Positions 16,171 through 24,354 of a stretch of DNA of 35,687 nt are shown here, piece after piece; position 1 is the stretch's first letter; each line of letters begins with the position of its first letter. The position numbers were made by a program, and so were the translations under genes. Under the pieces are notes generated by a model. The model worked only from the letters and a program-made list of their open reading frames with translations. It was not told the DNA's origin and did not search any database. This DNA comes from Flammeovirgaceae bacterium. Its GTDB lineage: Bacteria > Bacteroidota > Bacteroidia > Cytophagales > Flammeovirgaceae. The stretch is from positions 1-35,687 of the forward strand of contig JAHQVQ010000425.1 of assembly GCA_019634305.1 (NCBI GenBank). The letters run 5' to 3'.

Positions 16171-16683
16171 TTAAAACACTCTTCTTATTCCTTTGAATCT
16201 TTTAGGATAATTACTTTTATCATACTCTGCTATTACAATTCCAAAGTGCTTTTTTGAAGAAGAGGAATGAATAAACCTTACTGGTTCTCCTTGTTGAGAA
16301 ATGACAATTCCAATATGCCCAATTTTATCAACATTAGGGTCAGTACCTTTGAAAAGGATAACATCTCCTTTTTTGGCTTCATCAATTGTTAATTTTTGTC
16401 CGAAATTCTTATATCCTGAGCTAGTCCGTGGAACTTCAATTTCATTTTTTTTCATCACATAATAAATAAAACCAGAGCAATCAAATCCAACTTTTGGACT
16501 TGCCCCACCATATTTATAAGTAATCCCCAAAAAATTTTCGGCTAAGAAAACAACACTATCAGCTTTATTAGTTCTAATATTTATATTTTCTTTACAAACA
16601 TTTTTAGCAGAAAAATCGAAATTGGCATATTGAAAAGTGCATAAGCTAAAAAATAGACTAATAGTTATTCCGAATAGTTTCAT
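16171..16683 (-). CDS. secreted NlpC/P60 family cysteine peptidase
   Basis: The 170-residue cell-wall hydrolase has a signal peptide (about residues 1-20) and a single NlpC/P60 domain. The catalytic triad is visible: C69 in GFDCSGF, H123 in IGHIGIVI and H139 in FIHSSSS. TYKYGGASPKVG precedes the cysteine, and KKGDVILFKG is the usual strand before the histidine. There is no SH3 or LysM wall-binding domain, so this is the minimal form. Family members cleave the D-Glu-diaminopimelate bond in peptidoglycan stem peptides. It may act in wall remodelling or recycling. Its start at ATG 16683 gives a good signal peptide. It is transcribed divergently from the duplicated-unit secreted protein gene. Confidence 0.88.
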   Translation of the reverse strand: MKLFGITISLFFSLCTFQYANFDFSAKNVCKENINIRTNKADSVVFLAENFLGITYKYGGASPKVGFDCSGFIYYVMKKNEIEVPRTSSGYKNFGQKLTIDEAKKGDVILFKGTDPNVDKIGHIGIVISQQGEPVRFIHSSSSKKHFGIVIAEYDKSNYPKRFKGIRRVF

Positions 16684-16846
16684 TTTGTGTTATGGTTTGG
16701 CTGATTCAAATCATTAAAATATGCCGAAAAAAGGATTCCTGATTTTATTCACATTTATTTAAGTTCAGATTTGTTAAATAAAATTCCCTTTCAACCTTTT
16801 TTTATGGCGGTATAATTGATCTTCAATTTATTATTAATTAAAAAAA

Positions 16847-17500
16847 ATGCCAGAAAAGTCTATTCATAAATATTTTATTATTCTCCTAGTCCTTTTTACT
16901 GGGTTTGCATCTTCGTCTTTTCGAGATGGTGATTTAAAACCTCGTGTTCTAATAGTAGGAAAGAAAAACTCTCCATGTGGAGAAAAGGGTATGACCTTCG
17001 AAAAAGCTTATGTAAAGAGCAGAATAAAAAACGAAGAGGTAGAGGTAGTACTTTTTTGCCAGAAATATGATGGTCATTGGATGAAAAAAACCTACAAAAA
17101 GTTAGGTTCTGGTGAAATAGTGATCAATTTGTCTTCTTGTGAATTTACTGGAAATTACTATTCTTTAGTTTATTATTCCTCCGAAGGAGAATCAGGAATC
17201 AATTTAAAAGAAATTTCAATTCTACATTCCTCAAAAGGAGAAAATCCGAACTTTAAAGTTACTAAAAGAGAGAAAATTTCCGAGGAAAAAGGGGGCGGAG
17301 TTAAATTTATTGAAGGAAAAATTTTCACACCAGAAGGAGAAGAAGTATCAATCACCCTTTTTATGGAAAAAAAAGATGGCACCTGGAGAAAAAAACATTT
17401 TAATTTTGTAGGAAGTGGAAAGACTAGATTAAACATTGAGGGAAATGATTTAACTGGGAAATATAAGTTTCATATCACCAGTCTATCCGAAACTACTTAA
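16847..17500 (+). CDS. secreted protein of unknown function built from a duplicated unit
   Basis: The 217-residue product starts with an uncleaved anchor or signal peptide (hydrophobic 9-24). I do not recognise a named family. Two copies of the same unit can be aligned: residues 64-112 and 165-213 share the pattern hydrophobic-LF, then DG-x-W-x-KK, then GSG, then I and TG-x-Y (for example KYDGHWMKKTYKKLGSG and KKDGTWRKKHFNFVGSG). Each unit is probably a small beta-sandwich. The first has three cysteines (C44, C71, C98) that the second lacks, so the copies have diverged. A hairpin terminator follows the gene. Function could be binding in the periplasm or at the surface, but nothing in the sequence decides this. 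Confidence 0.7.
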   Translation: MPEKSIHKYFIILLVLFTGFASSSFRDGDLKPRVLIVGKKNSPCGEKGMTFEKAYVKSRIKNEEVEVVLFCQKYDGHWMKKTYKKLGSGEIVINLSSCEFTGNYYSLVYYSSEGESGINLKEISILHSSKGENPNFKVTKREKISEEKGGGVKFIEGKIFTPEGEEVSITLFMEKKDGTWRKKHFNFVGSGKTRLNIEGNDLTGKYKFHITSLSETT

Positions 17501-17541
17501 TATTGATTGAATAACCCCTTTCTAAATACCAGTTTTTTCTT

Positions 17542-17568
17542 AAGGCTACTTTATCTTTTTAGCCTTTT
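17542..17568 (+). terminator. intrinsic terminator
   Basis: AAGGCTA (17542-17548) pairs perfectly with TAGCCTT (17560-17566), followed by TTAA. It lies 41 bases after the stop of the duplicated-unit gene. Confidence 0.5.
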
Positions 17569-17629
17569 AATAATTCTCAAAACACTATAATTAAATCCTG
17601 ATCAGATAGTTATTAGATAATAATTCTTA

Positions 17630-17843
17630 GAGCTTGTTTAAGTTTTGTTTTTCCCGAAATGTCGGACCTTAACAAAAATGATCAGTTCGAGGTGCTCAGG
17701 AAGTAAGAAAATTTTGGCTGAGCCGACACTCGGAAGCAGCGCCATTGTGAAATTTCCTTTTGAACTAAGCTGCTTGAACCGGGCAGACGCCTCTGTGGTC
17801 ATTTGCAGAAAGGGCTAGGCGTCCCCGATTAAAATTTAAACAT
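17630..17843. mobile_element. MITE-like non-coding element, about 214 bases
   Basis: The left end GAGCTTGTTTAAGTTTT (17630-17646) and the reverse complement of the right end, ATGTTTAAATTTT (17843-17831), share TGTTTAA-x-TTTT, giving imperfect terminal inverted repeats. ATTCTTA occurs directly outside both ends (17623-17629 and 17844-17850), a candidate 7-base target duplication. Inside, GC content is clearly higher than the surroundings and three stems follow one another: a nested one (TGTCGG 17660-17665 with CCGACA 17723-17728, and GCTCAG 17694-17699 with CTGAGC 17718-17723), then AAGCAGC/GCTGCTT (17734-17740, 17769-17775), then GACGCCT/AGGCGTC (17786-17792, 17817-17823). No reading frame of useful length is present. 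The left flank 17569-17629 holds nothing recognisable. Confidence 0.65.
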
Positions 17844-17872
17844 ATTCTTATTCGATTAAGCATTAATTATTT

Positions 17873-19348
17873 ATGGATTCATTCTTTTTCAACTACATGT
17901 CTAGAAAGGACTTAAAATCAATTTCCTATTGGTTTTTAGTTTTTTTTGCCATTTCCAGTTGCATTCCTATTGAAGATAAAATAGGCCCCAAGGTTAATGA
18001 TTTTGATATCCAAAACACATATTTCTATCAGGATACTATTGATTTCTCTGTCATTTTCACAGATAATAGTGGCCTAGATAGTGGTAGTATCGTAATTGAA
18101 AGAATCTCTACTGTTACACCTGGACCAGAGGCCTGGTTCTTCCTTGACACCTTCAATATAAGAGGAAGGAGAATTGAACCCAATTTTAAGATTGTAGTTC
18201 CAGAATATAAAGAAGTAGGGGAATATACACTCACGGTGTTCGGATATGATGAAGGAGGAAACCCTGACACTGTAAGAAGAATTTTCAACTTACAACCAGA
18301 TATAAGTTCCCCTGTTTTCGATTCCTTATTTATAGGATTAGACAAAATAAATGACTCAACTTATTTGGCCTGTAGATCTTCAGTTATCAATATTTCTGGA
18401 AATGTAAAAGATAATTTAAAACTAAATAGAGTCGGTTTTTCCATGAATAATGGTAAAGAAAACCTTTCCGTAAACGCTACTGATTCCCTCGATTTGGCCA
18501 CATTATTTCGCAATCAGGTAAATATTCCTCCTGATACCCAAGACAGTACAGTTATTAACCTCAATATTATTGCCGTAGATACATTTGAGAATCGTTCTAT
18601 AAAAACATTTAAGATCCTTGTAGATTGTGACGATCAGTCCCCAAAAATTGAAGTTATAAAATCAACCCCCAAACTAAATGCTTTCAATAGAGTATTCGTG
18701 ACCCAAGGAGGAAGATTTAAAATCCCTGAGCTGAATATTAAAGATAATCGATTTATTTCTGAGGCTACTGTTTATTACAACCTCCAAAGCGATCCACTTA
18801 CATTATTTGGCACTACCAAAATTAATTCCAGTGGTCCAGTAAACCTCAATGATTTTATCAAACTTGAATTTGACATTCCATCTTCAGCCCCAATTGGAGA
18901 AGTAAGAGAAGTTAGTATTATGGCTGAGGATAGTATTGGGAATGAATCGGAAATAGCCAAAATAACCATAAATGTTATAGAGGATGAGTCTCCATTAATA
19001 ATCATTACTGACACTTACATTAATAATTCTGCTGTAGCGTTTGATCAAGTTGGCTATACACCAATAAAACCTGGTGATTTTGTCACTTTTGATGGTAAAG
19101 TGGAAGAACTAAATTTTCTAAAATCATTACAAATTTATTGGTCAGACGAATTATCTGTAGAGGATCCACAAGTAAATGAGGTAAATTTTCTCCAGTTGCC
19201 TTTAAACCTTTCTGAGTACCATAACTTATTTTCATTCGTAATTCCCGATAATGCTTTGGTAGGCACAAAATTCAAACTAGTAATTGTGGCCACAGATTCC
19301 AAAAATCAAGAGACAAAAATGATTTACTTATTTGAAGTAAGTAACTAA
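17873..19348 (+). CDS. lipoprotein with repeated Ig-like domains
   Basis: The 491-residue product has a lipoprotein signal ending in the lipobox I-S-S-C, cysteine 30 when counted from this ATG. Starting at the second ATG (17897) would put the cysteine at position 22 and give a more usual N-terminus, so that start may be correct. The rest appears to be about four Ig-like beta-sandwich repeats of roughly 100-115 residues. Each has a segment of the type D-N-x-(L/F)-x-x-x-x-(V/A): DNSGLDSGSIVIE, DNLKLNRVGF, DNRFISEATVYY and EELNFLKSLQIYW. The protein is probably anchored in the outer membrane and may bind surface polymers or partner proteins. It begins only 30 bases after the MITE-like element, which may therefore carry or disturb its promoter. 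A strong terminator follows. Confidence 0.75.
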   Translation: MDSFFFNYMSRKDLKSISYWFLVFFAISSCIPIEDKIGPKVNDFDIQNTYFYQDTIDFSVIFTDNSGLDSGSIVIERISTVTPGPEAWFFLDTFNIRGRRIEPNFKIVVPEYKEVGEYTLTVFGYDEGGNPDTVRRIFNLQPDISSPVFDSLFIGLDKINDSTYLACRSSVINISGNVKDNLKLNRVGFSMNNGKENLSVNATDSLDLATLFRNQVNIPPDTQDSTVINLNIIAVDTFENRSIKTFKILVDCDDQSPKIEVIKSTPKLNAFNRVFVTQGGRFKIPELNIKDNRFISEATVYYNLQSDPLTLFGTTKINSSGPVNLNDFIKLEFDIPSSAPIGEVREVSIMAEDSIGNESEIAKITINVIEDESPLIIITDTYINNSAVAFDQVGYTPIKPGDFVTFDGKVEELNFLKSLQIYWSDELSVEDPQVNEVNFLQLPLNLSEYHNLFSFVIPDNALVGTKFKLVIVATDSKNQETKMIYLFEVSN

Positions 19349-19377
19349 AGACAAGAAAGTTCAAAAAAAAGTAGGCT

Positions 19378-19415
19378 AAGGAGGCTTCAAAAATATTTTG
19401 AAGCCTCCTTTTTTG
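19378..19415 (+). terminator. strong intrinsic terminator
   Basis: A perfect 15-base stem (19378-19392 with 19396-19410) closes on a 3-base loop and runs into a T tract. It isolates the lipoprotein gene from the downstream sensor gene. Confidence 0.9.
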
Positions 19416-19611
19416 TTTTTTATACATTGTTAATCTTCCACTTTTGAATATTGGTTTATTTTAAAGTTTAATAATACTTCCCATCCAATTTAAGGTCATC
19501 TAAATCGTAATAAATAGAGTAATAATTAAAAAGATATTTTACGGATAAATCTCAATTCCGATAAAATTTTCTTTTCAAGAAACTAACATAAATAAATACA
19601 CCACAATAGAA

Positions 19612-22600
19612 ATGAAATTCTATTTCCAATTCCCTTATTTACTATTATTAATTTTTGTCTTTCTCAGAATATCCGTATTTGGGCAATACAATAAATTTGC
19701 TTTTGAAAATATAACACTTGATAAAGGATTATCACAAAGTCATATTAACTGTATTCTCCAGGATAAAAAAGGATTTATTTGGGTTGGTACACGCGGTGGA
19801 TTAAACAGGTATGATGGTAGCAACTTTAAAGTGTACTTTCATGATCCTTCCGATTCCACTTCCATTTCCAATAACATAATTTATTCCATCTATGAAGATG
19901 AAAATGGATTAATCTGGATTGGAACCCAAAATGGATTAACTGTATTTGACCATAAATTTCAAAACTTTAGAACTTTCCAAAAGGATCCCAACAGTTCAAA
20001 TAGTTTGAGTGATAATGCTATTACCGCCATTCAGCAAGATACTCTTGGCAACTATTGGGTTGGGACACAGGAAGGAGGAATTAATAAAATTTCATTTCCA
20101 AATGGCTTAGAGGGTAAAGCTGAATTTACATTATATCAAAATATTATAGGAAACCCACAAAGTATAAGTAGTAATAGAATTACTGCTATCACTGCTGATA
20201 GATTCGGTTTTTTATGGGTTGGAACCCAGGAAAATGGTTTAAATAAATTTAATCCTGAGACAGGAAAAAGTATCCGATACCTGATAGCCAAAGACAATTC
20301 TGGCGTAAAAATTAATACTATTTTTGAAAGCTTTAATGGAGAAATTTGGGTAGGAACCAATAATGGATTGAAAAGGATTTTTTTAAGAAAAGGAACCAGG
20401 ACATTTGAGAAAAATGAAACCATTGTTTCCTATACTCATAATCCAAAAAGAGGAAATTCTATTTCCAGCAACTCTGTAATGGCTATAACTCAAACCGATT
20501 CTCTAAATATTTGGATTGGAACGGATGATGCCGGTATAAATAAATTTGATTTCAAAAGAATTATTTTTTATAAGTATCAATATGATGATACCAACAAAAA
20601 ATCATTGATTAGTAATAATATCAAATCAATGTCGGGTGATTATATGGGAGCCTTATGGGTAGGAACTAATTCAGGAATAAGTAAAGGAGGAGAAGAGGCC
20701 AATAGATTTAAACTGTATCATAAAGATCCTTCAATCCAAAATACCTTAACAAGCAGTAATGTACAAATGCTCTATAAAGAAAGAAGTGGTATCATCTGGA
20801 TAGGGACTTTTGATGGAGGTTTAAATAAATATGATTCTAAAACCAAAAAATATACTGCCTATACCAGTAAAGATATTTTTGATCAGGGAATTAGCAGAAC
20901 ACAAAAATTAAAAGAGGAACAAGAAAAGAAGGCAAAAAAGAAAAAACGAAGAAGGTCGAGGCGAAAAAGGACTAAATCTAAACCCAAGCCAAAGCCATTG
21001 AACCTCAGTAATGACAGAGTACTTTCATTGCATAGAGATAAAAACAAAACTGTTTGGATTGGGACAGGAGATGGAGGATTAAACAAGCTGGATTTAAGAA
21101 CCGAAACATTCTCTCATTACAAAGCCGTAATAGAAAACCCTGATAGTTTGAGTAATAATACCATCCGGGTGATTTATGAGGATGAGTACAACAATCTATG
21201 GTTGGGGACTGAAGGTGGATTAAACAAGTTTGATGGGAATAAATTTAAGCGATATATCAATGATGTAAATGATATTAACAGTCTTAGTCATAATGATGTT
21301 AGGGCAATTATTAAAGATAAAAAAGGCAACTTTTGGATTGGTACTTTCGGAGGAGGTCTAAATAAATTTAATCCTAAAACAGGCCAGTTTTTCCGATACC
21401 AAAAATCAGAAGAAAACAGCTTACCAAGTAATGCAATTTTTTGTCTTCACGAAGATCAATCCGGATTTATTTGGGTGGGAACTTCTACTGGTTTTAGCAA
21501 ATTTGATCCGGAGGATGAAACTTTTATCAATTATTCAGATAAGGATGGACTTCCTAACAATTTCGTCTATGGCATTCTTGATGACAATAAAGGGAACTTA
21601 TGGCTAAGTACAAACAAGGGAATTTCAAGGTTCAATATTGAAAATCAAATCTTTAAGGTTTACGACAAACGAGATGGATTACAAAGTAATGAATTTAACC
21701 CAGGTGCATTTTTCAAAACTCCATTTGGAGAAATGCTATTCGGTGGAATAAATGGATTTAACTCCTTTTATCCAAAAAAAATTAAGGATAATGAAAAATT
21801 ACCTTCTATTGTAATCACCGAGTTTAGGCTTTTTAACACTGAGGTTCCTATAGGAACAAATGATTCTCCATTAGAATATCACATTTCCGAAACTAAAAGA
21901 ATCACCTTACCTTACACAGACAATGTATTTTCTTTTGAATTTGTAGGACTTAGTTTTACCCATGCCGAGAAGAATCAATATGCTTATAAATTAGAAAACT
22001 TTGAAGATAAATGGGTGAATTCTGGGACTCGTAGATTTGCTAACTATACCAATATTCCTCCTGGAAAATATATTTTCAGAGTAAAAGCTTCAAATAATGA
22101 TGGATTGTGGAATGAAGAAGGTGTTGCAATCGAAATTACGATTACACCCCCATTTTGGAAAACATGGTGGTTTTATTTAATACTTGTATTAAGTATAAGC
22201 TCTATAGTATACGGATATATAAAACACAGGCTCGTCAGTTTGTATAAAAAACAACAGGATTTAGAAAAAAAGGTGCAAATCAGAACCTCGGAGCTCCAGA
22301 TTGAAAAAGACAGGGTAGAAATGGCCAATAAGGAGATATTAGAGCAAAAGGATGAGATTTCAACAAAGAATAAAGAGCTTACCAAAAAGAATACTGATAT
22401 CACCAGTAGTATTTTCTACGCCAAAAGAATTCAAGAAGCGATTTTACCCATTAATATCAATAAAGATTTACCTGAATCATTTGTTTTTTACCAACCAAGA
22501 GACATTGTGAGTGGAGATTTTTATTGGTATACAGAGAAAAATGGCAAACTAATTATTGCTGCGGTAGATTGTACAGGTCATGGTGTTCCTGGAGCATTTA

Positions 22601-23151
22601 TGTCTATGATAGGCAATACTTTGTTAAATGAAATTGTAAACAGCAAAGGCGTTGAAGAACCATCTGAAATTCTAAAGTTTCTGAATATTGGTGTTAGAAA
22701 TGCATTAAAACAAGACAATGAAGAGGTAAAAAGCAGAGATGGTATGGATATGGGGATTTGCTCAATTGATATGAAAGATAAAAAACTGGAATATGCAGGG
22801 GCAAAAAGACCTTTATATCTAATTAAAAATGAAGAGTTTCATGAAATTAAAGGAGACAAAGCTTCAATAGGTGGAACATTATTATTTAAAGACCATAGTT
22901 ATACTAACCATATAGTTAATCTTGAAAAGGAACAAACCATATACCTTTCTTCTGATGGCTATGCCGATCAAATAGGGGGACCAGAGAATAGAAAATATAT
23001 GACGAAAAAGTTCAAACAGTTTCTTCTACAAAATAATAGCCACGATTTAAATACCCAGAAATCTATTCTGATACGTGAATTTGAGAATTGGAAAGGTGAT
23101 GAGAAACAGCTAGATGATATTCTGGTAATAGGAATTAGATTAAGGGCTTAA
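19612..23151 (+). CDS. two-component-regulator propeller / Y_Y_Y sensor with SpoIIE-type PP2C phosphatase output
   Basis: The 1179-residue membrane sensor has a signal peptide (1-24), periplasmic beta-propeller repeats up to about residue 770 (repeated I-W-(V/I)-G-T with G-(L/I)-N-K-F), a Y_Y_Y domain (about 781-848), one membrane helix (852-872), a coiled coil (873-935), and a cytosolic SpoIIE/PP2C domain (950-1178). Metal-binding aspartates are present: D969 in SGDFYW, D986 in VDCTGHG, D1115 in SSDGYAD and D1168/D1169 in LDDILVIG. The output is therefore protein-serine/threonine dephosphorylation, not histidine kinase activity. A target such as an anti-sigma antagonist is not adjacent. Residues 432-463 hold a strongly basic insertion (17 of 23 residues at 439-461 are K or R) between propeller blades, which is unusual in a periplasmic domain. 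A terminator follows. Confidence 0.9.
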   Translation: MKFYFQFPYLLLLIFVFLRISVFGQYNKFAFENITLDKGLSQSHINCILQDKKGFIWVGTRGGLNRYDGSNFKVYFHDPSDSTSISNNIIYSIYEDENGLIWIGTQNGLTVFDHKFQNFRTFQKDPNSSNSLSDNAITAIQQDTLGNYWVGTQEGGINKISFPNGLEGKAEFTLYQNIIGNPQSISSNRITAITADRFGFLWVGTQENGLNKFNPETGKSIRYLIAKDNSGVKINTIFESFNGEIWVGTNNGLKRIFLRKGTRTFEKNETIVSYTHNPKRGNSISSNSVMAITQTDSLNIWIGTDDAGINKFDFKRIIFYKYQYDDTNKKSLISNNIKSMSGDYMGALWVGTNSGISKGGEEANRFKLYHKDPSIQNTLTSSNVQMLYKERSGIIWIGTFDGGLNKYDSKTKKYTAYTSKDIFDQGISRTQKLKEEQEKKAKKKKRRRSRRKRTKSKPKPKPLNLSNDRVLSLHRDKNKTVWIGTGDGGLNKLDLRTETFSHYKAVIENPDSLSNNTIRVIYEDEYNNLWLGTEGGLNKFDGNKFKRYINDVNDINSLSHNDVRAIIKDKKGNFWIGTFGGGLNKFNPKTGQFFRYQKSEENSLPSNAIFCLHEDQSGFIWVGTSTGFSKFDPEDETFINYSDKDGLPNNFVYGILDDNKGNLWLSTNKGISRFNIENQIFKVYDKRDGLQSNEFNPGAFFKTPFGEMLFGGINGFNSFYPKKIKDNEKLPSIVITEFRLFNTEVPIGTNDSPLEYHISETKRITLPYTDNVFSFEFVGLSFTHAEKNQYAYKLENFEDKWVNSGTRRFANYTNIPPGKYIFRVKASNNDGLWNEEGVAIEITITPPFWKTWWFYLILVLSISSIVYGYIKHRLVSLYKKQQDLEKKVQIRTSELQIEKDRVEMANKEILEQKDEISTKNKELTKKNTDITSSIFYAKRIQEAILPININKDLPESFVFYQPRDIVSGDFYWYTEKNGKLIIAAVDCTGHGVPGAFMSMIGNTLLNEIVNSKGVEEPSEILKFLNIGVRNALKQDNEEVKSRDGMDMGICSIDMKDKKLEYAGAKRPLYLIKNEEFHEIKGDKASIGGTLLFKDHSYTNHIVNLEKEQTIYLSSDGYADQIGGPENRKYMTKKFKQFLLQNNSHDLNTQKSILIREFENWKGDEKQLDDILVIGIRLRA

Positions 23152-23175
23152 CTACAAATTATTAAATATTTTAGG

Positions 23176-23211
23176 AATCCTTTTGAAATCATACTTCAGA
23201 AGGATTTTTTT
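23176..23211 (+). terminator. intrinsic terminator
   Basis: AATCCTT (23176-23182) pairs with AAGGATT (23200-23206), extended inward by TGAA/TTCA, and followed by a T run to 23211. It lies between the convergent sensor and cydB genes. Confidence 0.75.
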
Positions 23212-23212
23212 A

Positions 23213-24289
23213 TTAATAGCTATTTTCCCCAAGCGTTGTTTTCCCACGGAATACCCAATAAATCGCAATGGTATATGAAAGAACAAAGGGCACTCCTACC
23301 AAAGCAACAAAAAACATGATTTTAAGCGTTTTCAATGATGAAGAAGCATTATAAATGTCAAGGCTAAAGGCCGGATCAATACTTGAAATCATTAGGTTAG
23401 GGAAAATTCCCAAAGCAAATAAACTAATTAAAGCTGCGATAGATAATGATGAAGAAATAAAGGCAGGCAATTCCTTCTTTTTAACTACATTCCGATGGAT
23501 ATTCAATATCGCCAGGAAGTTTAAAATTACAACTAACCAAGCCACAATAGAAATAAAATATTGATTATCAATAATTAGAGGATGTTTATCGAAATCTCCC
23601 TGAACCATTCCAAATGAGAAATTAGCAACCATTTGAGGTTTTAGAAAAAGTGTATAAGCAGTTACTACAAAATAGAATACTATAAATATCCAAAAAGCTC
23701 TAAAGGTCCATTTCCGAACCTGTTCTTGTAAATTCCCTTCTGTTTTTCGCATGAGATAAACAGCACCATGCAACATAAATAGGGAAACTGTAAATAAGCC
23801 TGTTAATAAACTATACCCATTCAAATGGTTGAAAAAAGTTCCTGCATACTCTTTATCTGCTCCAATTTCCATTCCTATTACTATATTTCCAATAGCTATT
23901 CCAAAAAGTAGAGAAGCAATTATCGATGCTGTGGCAAATGCCCTATCCCAAGTGTTTCGCCACCATTTCATTTTTTCCTTACTCCGGAATTCCAGGGCTA
24001 CAGCTCTAAAAATTAACGCCACCAACAAAATCTGAAATGGCAGGTAAAATCCGGAAAAAGCTGTAGCATAAACATCTGGAAATGCAGCAAATAAGGCTCC
24101 TCCTGCTGTGATCAACCAAACTTCATTGCCATCCCAAACGGGCCCTATTGAATTTAGGAAAATCCTTCTGTCATGATCTGTTTTTGAAAATAAATGCAGA
24201 ATACCTACACCCAGATCAAAACCATCGAGAATTGCATAGCCAATAAGTAATATTCCCACAATTAAATACCAGGCCACCTGATAATCCAT
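23213..24289 (-). CDS. cydB: cytochrome bd oxidase subunit II
   Basis: The 358-residue polytopic membrane protein is the partner of CydA in the cytochrome bd quinol:O2 oxidoreductase, which reduces oxygen with high affinity without pumping protons. Family landmarks are ILDGFDLGVGIL (20-31), the block GPVWDGNEVWLITAGGALFAAFPDVYA split over residues 49-75, and a FLPFQILLVALIFRAVALEFR-type second helix pair. About eight hydrophobic segments are visible and the length is normal. It follows cydA by 65 bases on the same strand, completing the operon small protein-cydA-cydB. The stop codon abuts the forward terminator at 23176-23211, with no separate strong reverse terminator seen. Confidence 0.93.
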   Translation of the reverse strand: MDYQVAWYLIVGILLIGYAILDGFDLGVGILHLFSKTDHDRRIFLNSIGPVWDGNEVWLITAGGALFAAFPDVYATAFSGFYLPFQILLVALIFRAVALEFRSKEKMKWWRNTWDRAFATASIIASLLFGIAIGNIVIGMEIGADKEYAGTFFNHLNGYSLLTGLFTVSLFMLHGAVYLMRKTEGNLQEQVRKWTFRAFWIFIVFYFVVTAYTLFLKPQMVANFSFGMVQGDFDKHPLIIDNQYFISIVAWLVVILNFLAILNIHRNVVKKKELPAFISSSLSIAALISLFALGIFPNLMISSIDPAFSLDIYNASSSLKTLKIMFFVALVGVPFVLSYTIAIYWVFRGKTTLGENSY

Positions 24290-24354
24290 ATTTTAAGATT
24301 TTTAAGTAAAGTTGATATTCTCCTATTTTAATTATTTGAGCTTAAAAATATTTT

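Noticed and set aside
20883-21086. Reverse-strand frame across the basic insertion of the propeller sensor
   Set aside because: It is a shadow created by the lysine/arginine codons, which read as leucine/phenylalanine on the other strand.
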